Shown piece after piece: positions 45,268 to 54,646 of a stretch of 64,000 nt of DNA; position 1 is the stretch's first letter; every line of letters begins with the position of its first letter. Position numbers and translations under genes: made by a program. Source of the DNA: Colwellia_A sp047621305 (lineage in GTDB: Bacteria; Pseudomonadota; Gammaproteobacteria; Enterobacterales; Alteromonadaceae); the NCBI GenBank assembly GCA_047621305.1, contig JBLHNB010000010.1:1-64000 (forward strand), given 5' to 3'. Below the pieces are notes generated by a model, which saw nothing but the letters and a program-made list of their open reading frames with translations, had not been told where the DNA came from and ran no database searches.

Positions 45268-48200
45268 ATGAATATTAGGTACTCCCTCATATGTGCATTA
45301 AGTTTTATATTGCTTATCAGCTGTGGGGGAGGAAACTCAACCGAGGCAAATAATCTAAACAAAGCGCCTATAGTTATTCCGTTACCAACACCAGTGTTAC
45401 CGACAGTAAAACCGGTAGTTGTTATTGAACAAACCTTTCCCAGAGACCAACAAAGAAATATAGAAGTTGATGAGTTAATTACCATCAATTTCTCAGAAGA
45501 TATCCTCGAAAAAGATATGTCTTTTGAAGTTCACAATCCCTCTTCTACAAAACCTTTAAATGGTAAACTTACATTTTTAGGTAAGCAATTATCTTTTCTA
45601 CCAAACGAGCCTTTCGTGCATGCTAGTGAATACATGGTTAATATCTCAGCAAGTTCAACGTCGCCTTTTATAATAGATAATTACACTTTTTCATTTAATA
45701 CGATTGATGTGCCGATACCGACACCAGGATTACCGGCAGTTATTATTGAAAAAACATTTCCGAGTGATCAACAAGAAAATATTGCAGTTGATGAGGCAAT
45801 TACCGTCAACTTTTCAGAAGCGGTTCTTGAAAAGGATATCTCTCTTGAAGTTAGTAAAAGTTTATCTACAAAGCCTTTAAATGGAAAAGTCACATTTTTG
45901 GATAAAAAACTGTCTTTTGTACCAAACGACCCTTTGGAGCACGCAAGTGAATACATCGTTATTATATCAGCACGTCCTGCGTCTTCTTTTCTCATAAAAA
46001 AATATATTTTTTCATTTAAAACTCAACCATTCAATACAAAGCCTACAGGTGAAAATAATGCAGGTATTTTTCATCCTTTGATACTCAAAAGCGGCAGAAC
46101 TAAATTTTCGATTATGCCGATAGAAAGTGTGAAGCCAGGGGAGCTAATTACAATTTCATTTGGTATTCCTTTTCCAAAAGGTTTTTTAACCAACATTGAA
46201 CAATTTAGAATAATGGATGAACAAGGCGATGAGTTCGAGGTTTTTGCTAAAGAATTGTTACCCTGGCGCGCTTCCGATCAAAAAAATGAAAGCATTCGTT
46301 CTGTATTAGTCCAAACTGAAGTTATTTTTAAAAAAGATATATATGGCAAAGCTATTTCTAGATCATTCACTTTAGAATGGGGAACACCTCGGAAATTCGT
46401 TAACGGCACTTTGCAGTCGCCTAAAGATACTTGGGTACTTGTAGATGACTCAAACTATACTATCCAAGATAACATTTATGAACCAAATGCCTATGCCGTG
46501 TTTGCCGCGCAATGGTATGGTGACAGTGTCATAAAAACCCGTACTCTTCCTGCTGGAACGCATCAATATTTTTCAGCCTATGATATAGCATTTGAATTGT
46601 TCGGTGATACGGCAATTAATCATGTTGATCCTAGAGTTATTGATGACAATCTAATTCCTCATCGTTCAAGTTATGCCGCTTGGCTCTTTGATAGGGCTAC
46701 CACCATCTATCAACTCGCTTTTAAAACGGGAGAATTTCGATTTTTAAGAGAGGGGCATCGCGCTGTCCAGTTCTATCTAAATCATATTAACGAACGAGGG
46801 TTCTTTGCTTTGAAGCCTTATGACGACATAAAATATAGTTATGGTGAGAGCCTAGTTACAAACTTTATCTTAACCGGTGATAACCAGATTCCAAATATAA
46901 TTACTTCAATGGTACCTGCATGGGATACATTTAATAGTGACTATAAAATAACGACTAATTTTTGGACTGAACGTCATGCGGCTTTTCAACTTAAAGGGTA
47001 TATTTCAGCATATGAGTTAACGGGTAATCTTGATTTCAAAGAGAAGGCGTATAATACATTTACTAATCTTTTGAAAATGCAAAATACGCCGGTAGATGGG
47101 GTCCCTAATACAGGAGCTTTGATGCATACCTCTGCTTCACATGGAGAGGGGGGAGAACATTTTATAGCAAGCCCATGGATGTCGGTCCTTTTGGTTGATG
47201 CTGTTGAACGTTTCTATATACAGTTCGAAGAACCACAAGTTATCGATTTTGTTATAAACTTAGCCGATTTCTTTAAACAAGATGGTGTTTCCCTATATGA
47301 GTGGAAAGGCTACCAAGGGAAAGACAGCTTTTATGTACCTTATTACCTTGCAGGTAAAGATTTAACAATAAAACAGCATGGTGGAGAAGGTGCAAATGAT
47401 CTGGAACATGGCTTGGACGTTTCCAAAATATTTTCGATAGCTTACTATTTTAGTTGTTTAAAAAATGCATGTGATGATAGTTATCTAGTTCCTTTAAGTA
47501 AGTTATATAAAACCGCTACTGAATTCACTTTGCCTTATTGGATGAGAACAGCAGCGCCAGGTGTTGGCTTAGCTAGTTATCGTTTATCACCCCCACGTAA
47601 GTTTAATTGGTGGTTTAATACAACCAGTAATATGGACTTTCTTTTATCAAAGGCTTCAGTGGTTAACTCCGAGCCTAACTTAATTATTCAAAATGAGAGT
47701 GAATTTCCAGAAAATTATTATCCTGGTCAAGTCATTGAAGTAAAAATAAAAATTAAAAATTTGGATTCTATTACAGCTAAAAACATAGTTGTTGATAATA
47801 AAATATTAAAGTATAGCGTATCAGAATTATTGACAATTAGTGACATTAGTGGAGGTGGCATACTAAATGTTGAAGGTGTTATATGGCATATCCCTGAGTT
47901 AGCGGCTGGTGCCGAATCAACATTAATGTCTTTCAAAGTTTTGGTTGGTCAGCTTCCAGCTTTACAGTCTAAAACTAAGCCACTGGGAAATATCACATCT
48001 TTGACTAACCTCAGATACTGCCACTATATGGATAGTTTAACAGTTTGTGATTTATGGGAAAATTATTGGTCTCAAGGCAGTCAGACGTTGTCGTCTATAG
48101 CACAATGGTCATCGGTTAAAGCGACACCCCCTAACACCCCTCCTACGGTCAATATTGTTACTCCAATAGATAATGATAATATTGTTGGAAGTACGCTTGT

Positions 48201-49362
48201 TTTAGCTGAAATTGCCGATGAAAACGATATTGCAAAAGTTGACTTTCGTTTGGATGGAGAGCTAATTAAAACCCACACAGCAACACCGTTTGAATACGAG
48301 TTTAATAGTAATGCTTTATCAGATAACCCCCACACTTTAACTGTGCAAGCATGGGATGTATTTGGAAGCTTTGCATCACAATCAATAACTTTAAACCCAG
48401 GTAACCCTGACACTCAAATCCCAAAAGTAAACATTGTAAGCCCTGCTGCTAACCAAGAATATTGTGGTCCAATTGTCATCGATTATGAAGTTATAGATAA
48501 TTTTGCTATTGATTCGTGTAAATTGTCATTAGATGATGCAAGTGTTTTGTTACCAAATTGCGGTCAATATGTATTATTCCCCTCGATACCGTTATTTTCA
48601 TCTATAGCACACCTTACTTTGAACGAATTGACACAGTCAGTGATAAGCCAAGATGGTTTCAACTTAGTTGGAGTACCGCATAATATAGTTTCTGAAAATG
48701 GAATAGATGGTTTGGCATATAATTTCAATGGGGTAGATTCTAATATCAGTTTTACCCGCTCAGAGCTAAGCATTTACAACGAGATAACCGTGTCATTTTG
48801 GATGAATCCATCTAGAGATGAAGGTGTGATTATTTCGCAAGATTGGAATTATATAGGACCTGAGCAGGGATGGGCGATATCGTTAGGCGCAAATAACCAT
48901 GAAAGTAATAATGGTTTGTCATTAACGTGGTCTTCTGGAGACTATAAAAGCAACGCTAATACAAAAAATGTTGTACAAACACCGACGAACTCGGTTTTGC
49001 TTAATACATGGCAAAATGTAGTAATAAGAAAGCAGAATACACTTGTAGAGATTTTTATTGATGGTGTTCTAATTACGTCAAAAGATATTTTTTCTCCTGA
49101 TATAGCGTGGCCATTCAATAGCGACCGTCAATTATCTATTGGAAAAGGAATGAAGCACCCGGATATGTATAAACAATATTTTAAAGGTACATTAGATGAC
49201 GTGGCCATCTGGAATGAAGCTTTAACTGATATTCAGATAGCGCAATTATATAACAAAGATAATGCCGTAGGCACATATGAACTTGAGATTAGCGCTAAGG
49301 ATGGGGCTGGTAACGTAGGTAAAAGTAATATTGAATTTTCAATAACGAGTTGCAGTAACTAA
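45268..49362 (+). CDS. Large multidomain surface lipoprotein, possible polysaccharide-active enzyme
   Basis: The 1364-residue product has lipobox LLISC (C19), two tandem Ig-like (Big_5 type) domains (about residues 50-145 and 157-252), a middle domain with a beta barrel (about 265-390) and a helical alpha/alpha barrel-like region (about 410-780) with WTERHAAFQLKGYI and HTSASHGEGGEH. Further Ig-like domains and a C-terminal LamG-like jelly roll (about 1105-1340, FNGVDSNISF and VAIWNEALTDIQIAQLY) follow. The helical core resembles glycoside hydrolases and lyases, so it may trim or degrade the polymer; no catalytic residue can be named safely. I chose the ATG at 45268 because it gives a clean lipoprotein signal. 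Confidence 0.7.
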   Translation: MNIRYSLICALSFILLISCGGGNSTEANNLNKAPIVIPLPTPVLPTVKPVVVIEQTFPRDQQRNIEVDELITINFSEDILEKDMSFEVHNPSSTKPLNGKLTFLGKQLSFLPNEPFVHASEYMVNISASSTSPFIIDNYTFSFNTIDVPIPTPGLPAVIIEKTFPSDQQENIAVDEAITVNFSEAVLEKDISLEVSKSLSTKPLNGKVTFLDKKLSFVPNDPLEHASEYIVIISARPASSFLIKKYIFSFKTQPFNTKPTGENNAGIFHPLILKSGRTKFSIMPIESVKPGELITISFGIPFPKGFLTNIEQFRIMDEQGDEFEVFAKELLPWRASDQKNESIRSVLVQTEVIFKKDIYGKAISRSFTLEWGTPRKFVNGTLQSPKDTWVLVDDSNYTIQDNIYEPNAYAVFAAQWYGDSVIKTRTLPAGTHQYFSAYDIAFELFGDTAINHVDPRVIDDNLIPHRSSYAAWLFDRATTIYQLAFKTGEFRFLREGHRAVQFYLNHINERGFFALKPYDDIKYSYGESLVTNFILTGDNQIPNIITSMVPAWDTFNSDYKITTNFWTERHAAFQLKGYISAYELTGNLDFKEKAYNTFTNLLKMQNTPVDGVPNTGALMHTSASHGEGGEHFIASPWMSVLLVDAVERFYIQFEEPQVIDFVINLADFFKQDGVSLYEWKGYQGKDSFYVPYYLAGKDLTIKQHGGEGANDLEHGLDVSKIFSIAYYFSCLKNACDDSYLVPLSKLYKTATEFTLPYWMRTAAPGVGLASYRLSPPRKFNWWFNTTSNMDFLLSKASVVNSEPNLIIQNESEFPENYYPGQVIEVKIKIKNLDSITAKNIVVDNKILKYSVSELLTISDISGGGILNVEGVIWHIPELAAGAESTLMSFKVLVGQLPALQSKTKPLGNITSLTNLRYCHYMDSLTVCDLWENYWSQGSQTLSSIAQWSSVKATPPNTPPTVNIVTPIDNDNIVGSTLVLAEIADENDIAKVDFRLDGELIKTHTATPFEYEFNSNALSDNPHTLTVQAWDVFGSFASQSITLNPGNPDTQIPKVNIVSPAANQEYCGPIVIDYEVIDNFAIDSCKLSLDDASVLLPNCGQYVLFPSIPLFSSIAHLTLNELTQSVISQDGFNLVGVPHNIVSENGIDGLAYNFNGVDSNISFTRSELSIYNEITVSFWMNPSRDEGVIISQDWNYIGPEQGWAISLGANNHESNNGLSLTWSSGDYKSNANTKNVVQTPTNSVLLNTWQNVVIRKQNTLVEIFIDGVLITSKDIFSPDIAWPFNSDRQLSIGKGMKHPDMYKQYFKGTLDDVAIWNEALTDIQIAQLYNKDNAVGTYELEISAKDGAGNVGKSNIEFSITSCSN

Positions 49363-49386
49363 ATTGTTAAAATAATCTAGTTACTG
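49353..49386. terminator. Hairpin between convergent genes
   Basis: CAGTAACTA (49353-49361) and TAGTTACTG (49378-49386) are perfect 9-bp arms around 16 AT-rich bases. The left arm overlaps the end of the lipoprotein gene and the right arm lies just beyond the stop of the convergent deacetylase gene. There is no strong T tract. Confidence 0.45.
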
Positions 49387-49398
49387 TGCAGTCTTTAG

Positions 49399-50394
49399 CT
49401 ATTCGATATACTTGCAAATTCGTTGTTTTATTTCATTAATGGAGCATTGGTTGTCTATTGAGAACCTAGACATTGTAAACCGATTATTATGGTCAATTGA
49501 TTTATTAATATCTGCAATAAAAGTAAATGCAAATTTATACCCAGAGCTTTTAGTAATCCCTATGGTTGTTTCGTTGTAAGCTTCATGACCACCTACTGGA
49601 TAAGCTAAGGATATTACCTTTTCATTAGTTTTTTCTTCTAACAAAGCTTTTGAGTGAATAATCTCATGTTCTTGCTCATTATTTGTTAAATGAGATAGTA
49701 TTCGGTGTGAGCATGTTTGCGAACCAATATCTACTACATTCCTGCTCATTTCTTTGATCATATCCCAATCCATGAATAATTTTTCATGGCCTAATTCTGA
49801 AGCAATATTTTTATTCGCCTTACTTCTTAAAATTTGTAATTTCTCATTGATTTGAGTATTTTTATTGTCCTTTATTGCTCTAAGTATTAGCTGTATTTGC
49901 TTATCAAGTTTGAGTCTTTCCATATTCTTGGGAAGCCCCCATGGGAGGCCTATGAAGTCTTTTGGATCATTATTTTTTACAAGCCAGGCAACTTCATCCC
50001 ACCAAGGTAATATTTGCTGTGAAATGAAGTCAGTCGCAATATACATGATTGCTGGACAGCTTAATTTTTTTAGAATGGGATAAGCGAGAGTGTAATTATC
50101 TATATATCCGTCATCAAAAGTAATTACAGCATACTTATCATCAATCGGTTTTCCTGAATCTATCAGTTCTATCAGTTGCTCAGTATCTAGGATAACAAAG
50201 TAATATTTGAAGAATTTTATGTGTTCTTCAAACAATGAGCTATCACAACTAAAGACATTTGGGTCAAACGATGTTTTACTTTTGTCGCCAATTCGATGGT
50301 AATTGAAACAATAGATACCATTTGGTCTTTTATTCCATTTTAATTGATAAATACCTAATAAATCGCCTACTTTGCGGCTTATTTGTTTAAGCAT
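49399..50394 (-). CDS. Polysaccharide deacetylase family protein (NodB fold)
   Basis: The 331-residue product has the NodB first motif VITFDDGYIDN (D94, D95), preceded by GIYCFNYHRIGD, and a later HRILSHLTNNEQEHEI segment with the metal-binding His pair type. Enzymes of this fold remove N-acetyl groups from amino sugars in polymers. No signal peptide is evident. It ends the minus-strand operon and overlaps the upstream gene by eight bases, indicating coupled translation. The substrate is likely the locus polymer or its precursor. Confidence 0.8.
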   Translation of the reverse strand: MLKQISRKVGDLLGIYQLKWNKRPNGIYCFNYHRIGDKSKTSFDPNVFSCDSSLFEEHIKFFKYYFVILDTEQLIELIDSGKPIDDKYAVITFDDGYIDNYTLAYPILKKLSCPAIMYIATDFISQQILPWWDEVAWLVKNNDPKDFIGLPWGLPKNMERLKLDKQIQLILRAIKDNKNTQINEKLQILRSKANKNIASELGHEKLFMDWDMIKEMSRNVVDIGSQTCSHRILSHLTNNEQEHEIIHSKALLEEKTNEKVISLAYPVGGHEAYNETTIGITKSSGYKFAFTFIADINKSIDHNNRFTMSRFSIDNQCSINEIKQRICKYIE

Positions 50395-51577
50395 TAGATA
50401 TTGACCCTACACTACTATTTTTATAGGTCGGAGCCGGTATTTCAAAATCTCTATAAGTATTCGGATCACCATTATTTCCTGACTCTGCGGCTTTTACAAT
50501 GTTGTACATTTCTCTACCCGATACAAAATGGAGAACATAATTTTCACCATCATTGTACTTCTCTAATAGATATTGGTTCATTTCTTCAAAAGGTCGGCCA
50601 AGTAAAGTATCCATATCTTTCTCTTGGGTACCATGGGTATGAATTTTAATAAACAACCAGTCTTCTTTATTTTTTACGTGAATGGCAGTGTCTACCCAGA
50701 GATCAATCCTGTCTCTGGTTGGCGGCATTGCGCCACGAATATCACTATTTTCTATCTGTGGAAAAAACCCTTTTTTACGATGCTTCCAATTTAAGCCTAA
50801 TGGGCCTGTTATTAGCATCATATCTCCCCAATTAGTACCACCAACCTTTACTACCTTACCTTTGTTGTGAGATTTTGGTTTTTGTGGGTCATCCTTGGCA
50901 TAATAGATTTCATTAGCATATGCAGGTTGTGTATCACTTGGCGCAGAAGGAAATGTAAAGTCTGCATAACAACCCGTTTCTTTCAATACGATAAGCTCAT
51001 CATTAACGCCACACCATCTTCCATCCGGACGGCTATTATCTAAGCACCAATTACCATGAATAAAGTTATATTGTAATTTTCCTGTTGTTTGATGTCGAAC
51101 AAATGCGCCATGATTCGTGTGTAAAGTTTCTGTAAAACGTTCCAAAGTTGATCTTAAATTATCACTGGTATCATTGTCATGGTGAAGGTGAATTTCTATC
51201 TCACCATATCCCGCTATGCACAGGTCGGTAATTTTGTCTAAATGTTCTTGTCGGTACTCTTCCTCTGGATAATAGAAGGTATGTTTGGGATAACAACCGT
51301 CCGCATCTTTAAATTGAGAAGCGACCTTAGGGTAGTCAATACGCCAACGTTCAACACGAGTGCACTCTTGCTCGTATGAAATATCTTTACCCCACATAGG
51401 CTCGTAATGGTCAACAAAGCAAAACATAATATGCTTGGGTCCATTCACTGCTGGTTGTCTTTTTAATTTACGCTTTAAATAATGTCCTAACCACAAATGC
51501 ATTTGTTTCTTTCTAATGATCAGAGTACCAAAAGCTAGGCCGATGAAAAATATGACAACGATAGCGCTAAAAAGCAT
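50387..51577 (-). CDS. Membrane-anchored protein with possible deacetylase-like fold
   Basis: The 396-residue product has an N-terminal membrane helix (about residues 3-21) and a conserved-looking body with FCFVDHYEPMWG (about residues 52-63), IEIHLHHDND (about 127-136) and FIKIHTHGTQ (near residue 308). His- and Asp-rich strand ends of this kind are metal sites in the NodB-like and related barrel folds, but I cannot match it to a named family. It lies between a glycosyltransferase and a NodB deacetylase gene in one operon, so a role in polymer modification is likely. Confidence 0.6.
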   Translation of the reverse strand: MLFSAIVVIFFIGLAFGTLIIRKKQMHLWLGHYLKRKLKRQPAVNGPKHIMFCFVDHYEPMWGKDISYEQECTRVERWRIDYPKVASQFKDADGCYPKHTFYYPEEEYRQEHLDKITDLCIAGYGEIEIHLHHDNDTSDNLRSTLERFTETLHTNHGAFVRHQTTGKLQYNFIHGNWCLDNSRPDGRWCGVNDELIVLKETGCYADFTFPSAPSDTQPAYANEIYYAKDDPQKPKSHNKGKVVKVGGTNWGDMMLITGPLGLNWKHRKKGFFPQIENSDIRGAMPPTRDRIDLWVDTAIHVKNKEDWLFIKIHTHGTQEKDMDTLLGRPFEEMNQYLLEKYNDGENYVLHFVSGREMYNIVKAAESGNNGDPNTYRDFEIPAPTYKNSSVGSISNA

Positions 51578-51599
51578 GTTATTTATTCCTTAATTATTG

Positions 51600-52799
51600 C
51601 TAAGACGAAACTAATCCGATTATCTGTGCTGCGTTGTGTTTCCACTGGCGCTCTGTTTCAATGTAAGCACGTGCATTCTTTCCTACCCTTCGTTGCGTAG
51701 CTTTATCACCTACAAGTGCCAACGTTTTATCAATACAAGCTTGGCGGTCGTTAGCGGGAAATAACCAACTTGTTTCATTGTCTTTAACCACTTCTGTTAT
51801 CGGGGTAAAATCTGGCGCAACCATGCCTTTCTCCATAGCCATAAATTCAAATAACTTCATCGGAGAACCATAGTTATTAGAGTCAGGTAGTATACCAAAG
51901 TCCATTGCTGATAAGTAAGTACTTACCTCATTATGATTAATCCTACCTGTTAATATGACTTGGCTTTCAACACCTGATTGCATAACACGTTCATTAATAG
52001 ATTGATAACTGACGCCATCGCCAATTAAAAGCAGAACTATTTCGGGGTTATCTTTAAGTTTATCTACAATCATGTCCACAAACCAATCAATGCCGTGCCA
52101 GTGAACAAACGCACCAACATAGCCTATTACAACTTTGTCATTGATATTTAAACTTTGGCGAAGTTGTATTGCTTTAGTGTCGTCTAGAATAAAGGCGTCG
52201 AGGTCTGCTGCATTAGGTGAAACTACAGACGGGGCTATTTCTCCAAATTCTCGTTGTGCTATTTGTTGAAATTCACTTGAGATAAAAACTAAACCTGTAG
52301 CATTCTTGAAAATCCAACGTTCAAATTTTTTTGCAAGGGCTACAAAATGTAACTTACGAACGCGGTGAACTAAACTTGAATCGTTAACCTCAAGTATAAT
52401 AGGAATGTTATTCTTTTTTGCCCACCAAACAGAAGCGACTAGAAATAAAGAATAACGTTCATAAATCAACTCAGTTTTTTCGTTTTTTACTGCTTTTTTA
52501 AGGCGAAAGACAGAAAGTATATTAAAAGCAATTTCAATAAATTCAAAAACGAATTCTGGGGTATGTTTAGTTAAATTTGCTAACAAAACTAAAAAGCTTT
52601 TTTTTGACTGAACCAACTTAGCTTTAGGTTGATTTTTCCCATCATTATTAGCCTTAGATGATTTGGCTTCAGGCTCAGCACCAGGTAACGATAAAATACT
52701 CACGTTATGGCCAATATCACGCAATCCCTTGGTCACGCCTCTAATATGTACACCTTCAGCGCCTTTGCCTCGAGTTCTATGGTGAAATAATATATTCAT
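51600..52799 (-). CDS. Glycosyltransferase, GT4 family
   Basis: The 399-residue product has the GT-B fold of family 4: an N-terminal domain starting ILFHHRTRGKGAEGVHIRG and a C-terminal nucleotide-sugar domain with VIGYVGAFVHWHGIDW, LLIGDG and the PMKLFEFMAMEKGMVAPDF segment that carries the EX7E-type catalytic glutamates. It probably adds one sugar of the repeat unit at the cytoplasmic membrane face. Donor and acceptor are unknown. It begins three bases after the deacetylase gene. Confidence 0.85.
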   Translation of the reverse strand: MNILFHHRTRGKGAEGVHIRGVTKGLRDIGHNVSILSLPGAEPEAKSSKANNDGKNQPKAKLVQSKKSFLVLLANLTKHTPEFVFEFIEIAFNILSVFRLKKAVKNEKTELIYERYSLFLVASVWWAKKNNIPIILEVNDSSLVHRVRKLHFVALAKKFERWIFKNATGLVFISSEFQQIAQREFGEIAPSVVSPNAADLDAFILDDTKAIQLRQSLNINDKVVIGYVGAFVHWHGIDWFVDMIVDKLKDNPEIVLLLIGDGVSYQSINERVMQSGVESQVILTGRINHNEVSTYLSAMDFGILPDSNNYGSPMKLFEFMAMEKGMVAPDFTPITEVVKDNETSWLFPANDRQACIDKTLALVGDKATQRRVGKNARAYIETERQWKHNAAQIIGLVSS

Positions 52800-52802
52800 T
52801 AA

Positions 52803-53444
52803 TTATCGCTCCAATGCCGATAAGGTGTACCCTTGAGACAACCACTTAGGAATCAATACATCTAATACTTCTATGCAGCGAGGATCATCGTCATGAAATA
52901 GCAGGATATCCCCCGAATTTATGGGGTCAATTTCAAATCGTTTAATAATTTTATCCGGATCTTCTTTCATAAAATCCATAGAGTCTCTGCTCCAATGAAT
53001 AGCTGTTATTTTTAAACGGAAGAGTTGATATAATAATCTCATGTCCCATCTCCCTTGTGGTGCTCGGAACATCTTGCAGTCTTGATTAACAATGTTTTTT
53101 ATCAAAATATTTGTATCAACGACTTCCTTTATTTTTTGCTTCATAGTGATTTTATGAAATGGGGGATGTGTAAAGGTATGATTTGCCAATACGTGACCTT
53201 TTTCGTGAATAAGTTCGAGCATCTCTGGATATTTCTTAGCGCATTCGCCAATAATGAAAAAAGTCGCTTTAACTTGATATTTATCTAAAAGTGCCAATAG
53301 AGGTGTCGTTACTTCAGGCACCGGTCCATCATCAAAGGTCAGATAAAGCGACTTTGATGAACTCCCTCTGTCGATTAAAAAAAGGCTATTAGGTATTAAT
53401 TTAGATCTTACGAAATACTTGAGCTTTTGTAACATTAAATACAA
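52803..53444 (-). CDS. Short polysaccharide deacetylase (NodB/PgdA type)
   Basis: The 213-residue protein is almost only a NodB domain: LYLTFDDGP (D38, D39), the metal-binding H89 and H93 in LANHTFTHPPF, the RAPQGRW motif and the late ILLFHDDD motif with its catalytic His. All five NodB motifs can be seen, so it is likely active as a metal-dependent de-N-acetylase. No secretion signal is clear, which suggests action on a lipid-linked precursor or export by an unusual signal. It lies in the same operon as three glycan genes. Confidence 0.88.
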   Translation of the reverse strand: MYLMLQKLKYFVRSKLIPNSLFLIDRGSSSKSLYLTFDDGPVPEVTTPLLALLDKYQVKATFFIIGECAKKYPEMLELIHEKGHVLANHTFTHPPFHKITMKQKIKEVVDTNILIKNIVNQDCKMFRAPQGRWDMRLLYQLFRLKITAIHWSRDSMDFMKEDPDKIIKRFEIDPINSGDILLFHDDDPRCIEVLDVLIPKWLSQGYTLSALER

Positions 53445-53521
53445 AATTCCATTTTAGGGAGATACGGTTAGAAGATAGTGTAACAGAAAAGTTATTATCA
53501 CCAATATCAAATAACTAGCAT

Positions 53522-54646
53522 CTAGTCAGTTTCTAACATGCGTAGAAGGCTCTTCTTATTTTTTTCCCATGAAAATTTACTACTATGCATTTTTATGTCA
53601 CTTCTAGACCAGTTTTTATCTAGTACTAGTTGTAAGCCTCTCGCGACTTCGTGAGACTGCTTAGCTTCAATTAACTGCCCACATATCTTCTGATCAACCA
53701 CTTCTGGAATACCACCAACCCTCGAAGCTAGCACTGGAGTTCCGCAGGCCATAGCCTCTAATAGAACATTAGGTACACCTTCATTGTAACTAGGTAAAGC
53801 TACCAATTTTGCATTGACCATTAATTGCGGTAAATCTTGATGATTGACGGTACCTAATAAACGGACTTTGTCTGCTATATTCAATAATTCAGCCTGCTTT
53901 AGCAAAGCACCTTGGTTTGATCCTGGGCCTGCATATACCAGTTCGAGATTCGGGTATAGGTGACAAATCTCGGCAAATCCATCGAGTAATTCAAATATAC
54001 CTTTCTCTTTTTTTAGATTGCCAACAAATAAAACATAAGGGGTAGCGGTCGGTGTTACCTCAATAGCGCCAAATACTTGATGGTTGACGCCATTATAGAT
54101 AACACTAACTTTAGATTTGTTTACGCCCATTGACACCATTTTTTCTTTCAACGCATTAGAAACTGAAATAATTGCGTTTGCCTGTTTGGACGCCGCTACA
54201 ATTTGTATAGCCCTAGGTTTTATATCACCATGTAAATTAATATCACTACCGTGTACTTTAAAATAGAACTTCGTTTTATAAATTTTACTTAACCAACTTG
54301 TGACTACGGCTTCAGGGAATGCCCAACTTGCAAATAAAATGTGGTTCTTCTTACGTTTTAGCCATAGCCCTGAATGTATCAGAATAGAAAGAAATAAAAA
54401 TATACTATAAAAACGTCTGCCTATTTTAGGAATATAAAAGTAGGGTACATATCGAATATTTTCTGTTTGCTTAAATGATTTTCTATTTCTAAACCAATCT
54501 CTAAAAGCCACAGGAATGAGCATATTACGTTTATATACCTCATCCAATTGTTCAAACTGTTGTTTATTAAATGTTGCTCTATTGGGCTCCCAAGGGAGAG
54601 GATATAAATTAGTTATAATCGTTAAGTTTTCTTTTTTAGACTTCAC
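53522..54646 (-). CDS. Glycosyltransferase, GT4 family
   Basis: The 374-residue GT-B enzyme has the N-terminal start LTIITNLYPLPWEPNRATFN and the family-4 C-terminal domain with VLFVGNLKKEKGIFELLDGF, LVYAGPG and EGVPNVLLEAMACGTPVLAS, which contains the EX7E catalytic motif. It transfers a sugar in building the repeat unit. It overlaps the end of the upstream adenylate-forming gene by 11 bases, so the two are probably translated together. Confidence 0.9.
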   Translation of the reverse strand: MKSKKENLTIITNLYPLPWEPNRATFNKQQFEQLDEVYKRNMLIPVAFRDWFRNRKSFKQTENIRYVPYFYIPKIGRRFYSIFLFLSILIHSGLWLKRKKNHILFASWAFPEAVVTSWLSKIYKTKFYFKVHGSDINLHGDIKPRAIQIVAASKQANAIISVSNALKEKMVSMGVNKSKVSVIYNGVNHQVFGAIEVTPTATPYVLFVGNLKKEKGIFELLDGFAEICHLYPNLELVYAGPGSNQGALLKQAELLNIADKVRLLGTVNHQDLPQLMVNAKLVALPSYNEGVPNVLLEAMACGTPVLASRVGGIPEVVDQKICGQLIEAKQSHEVARGLQLVLDKNWSRSDIKMHSSKFSWEKNKKSLLRMLETD

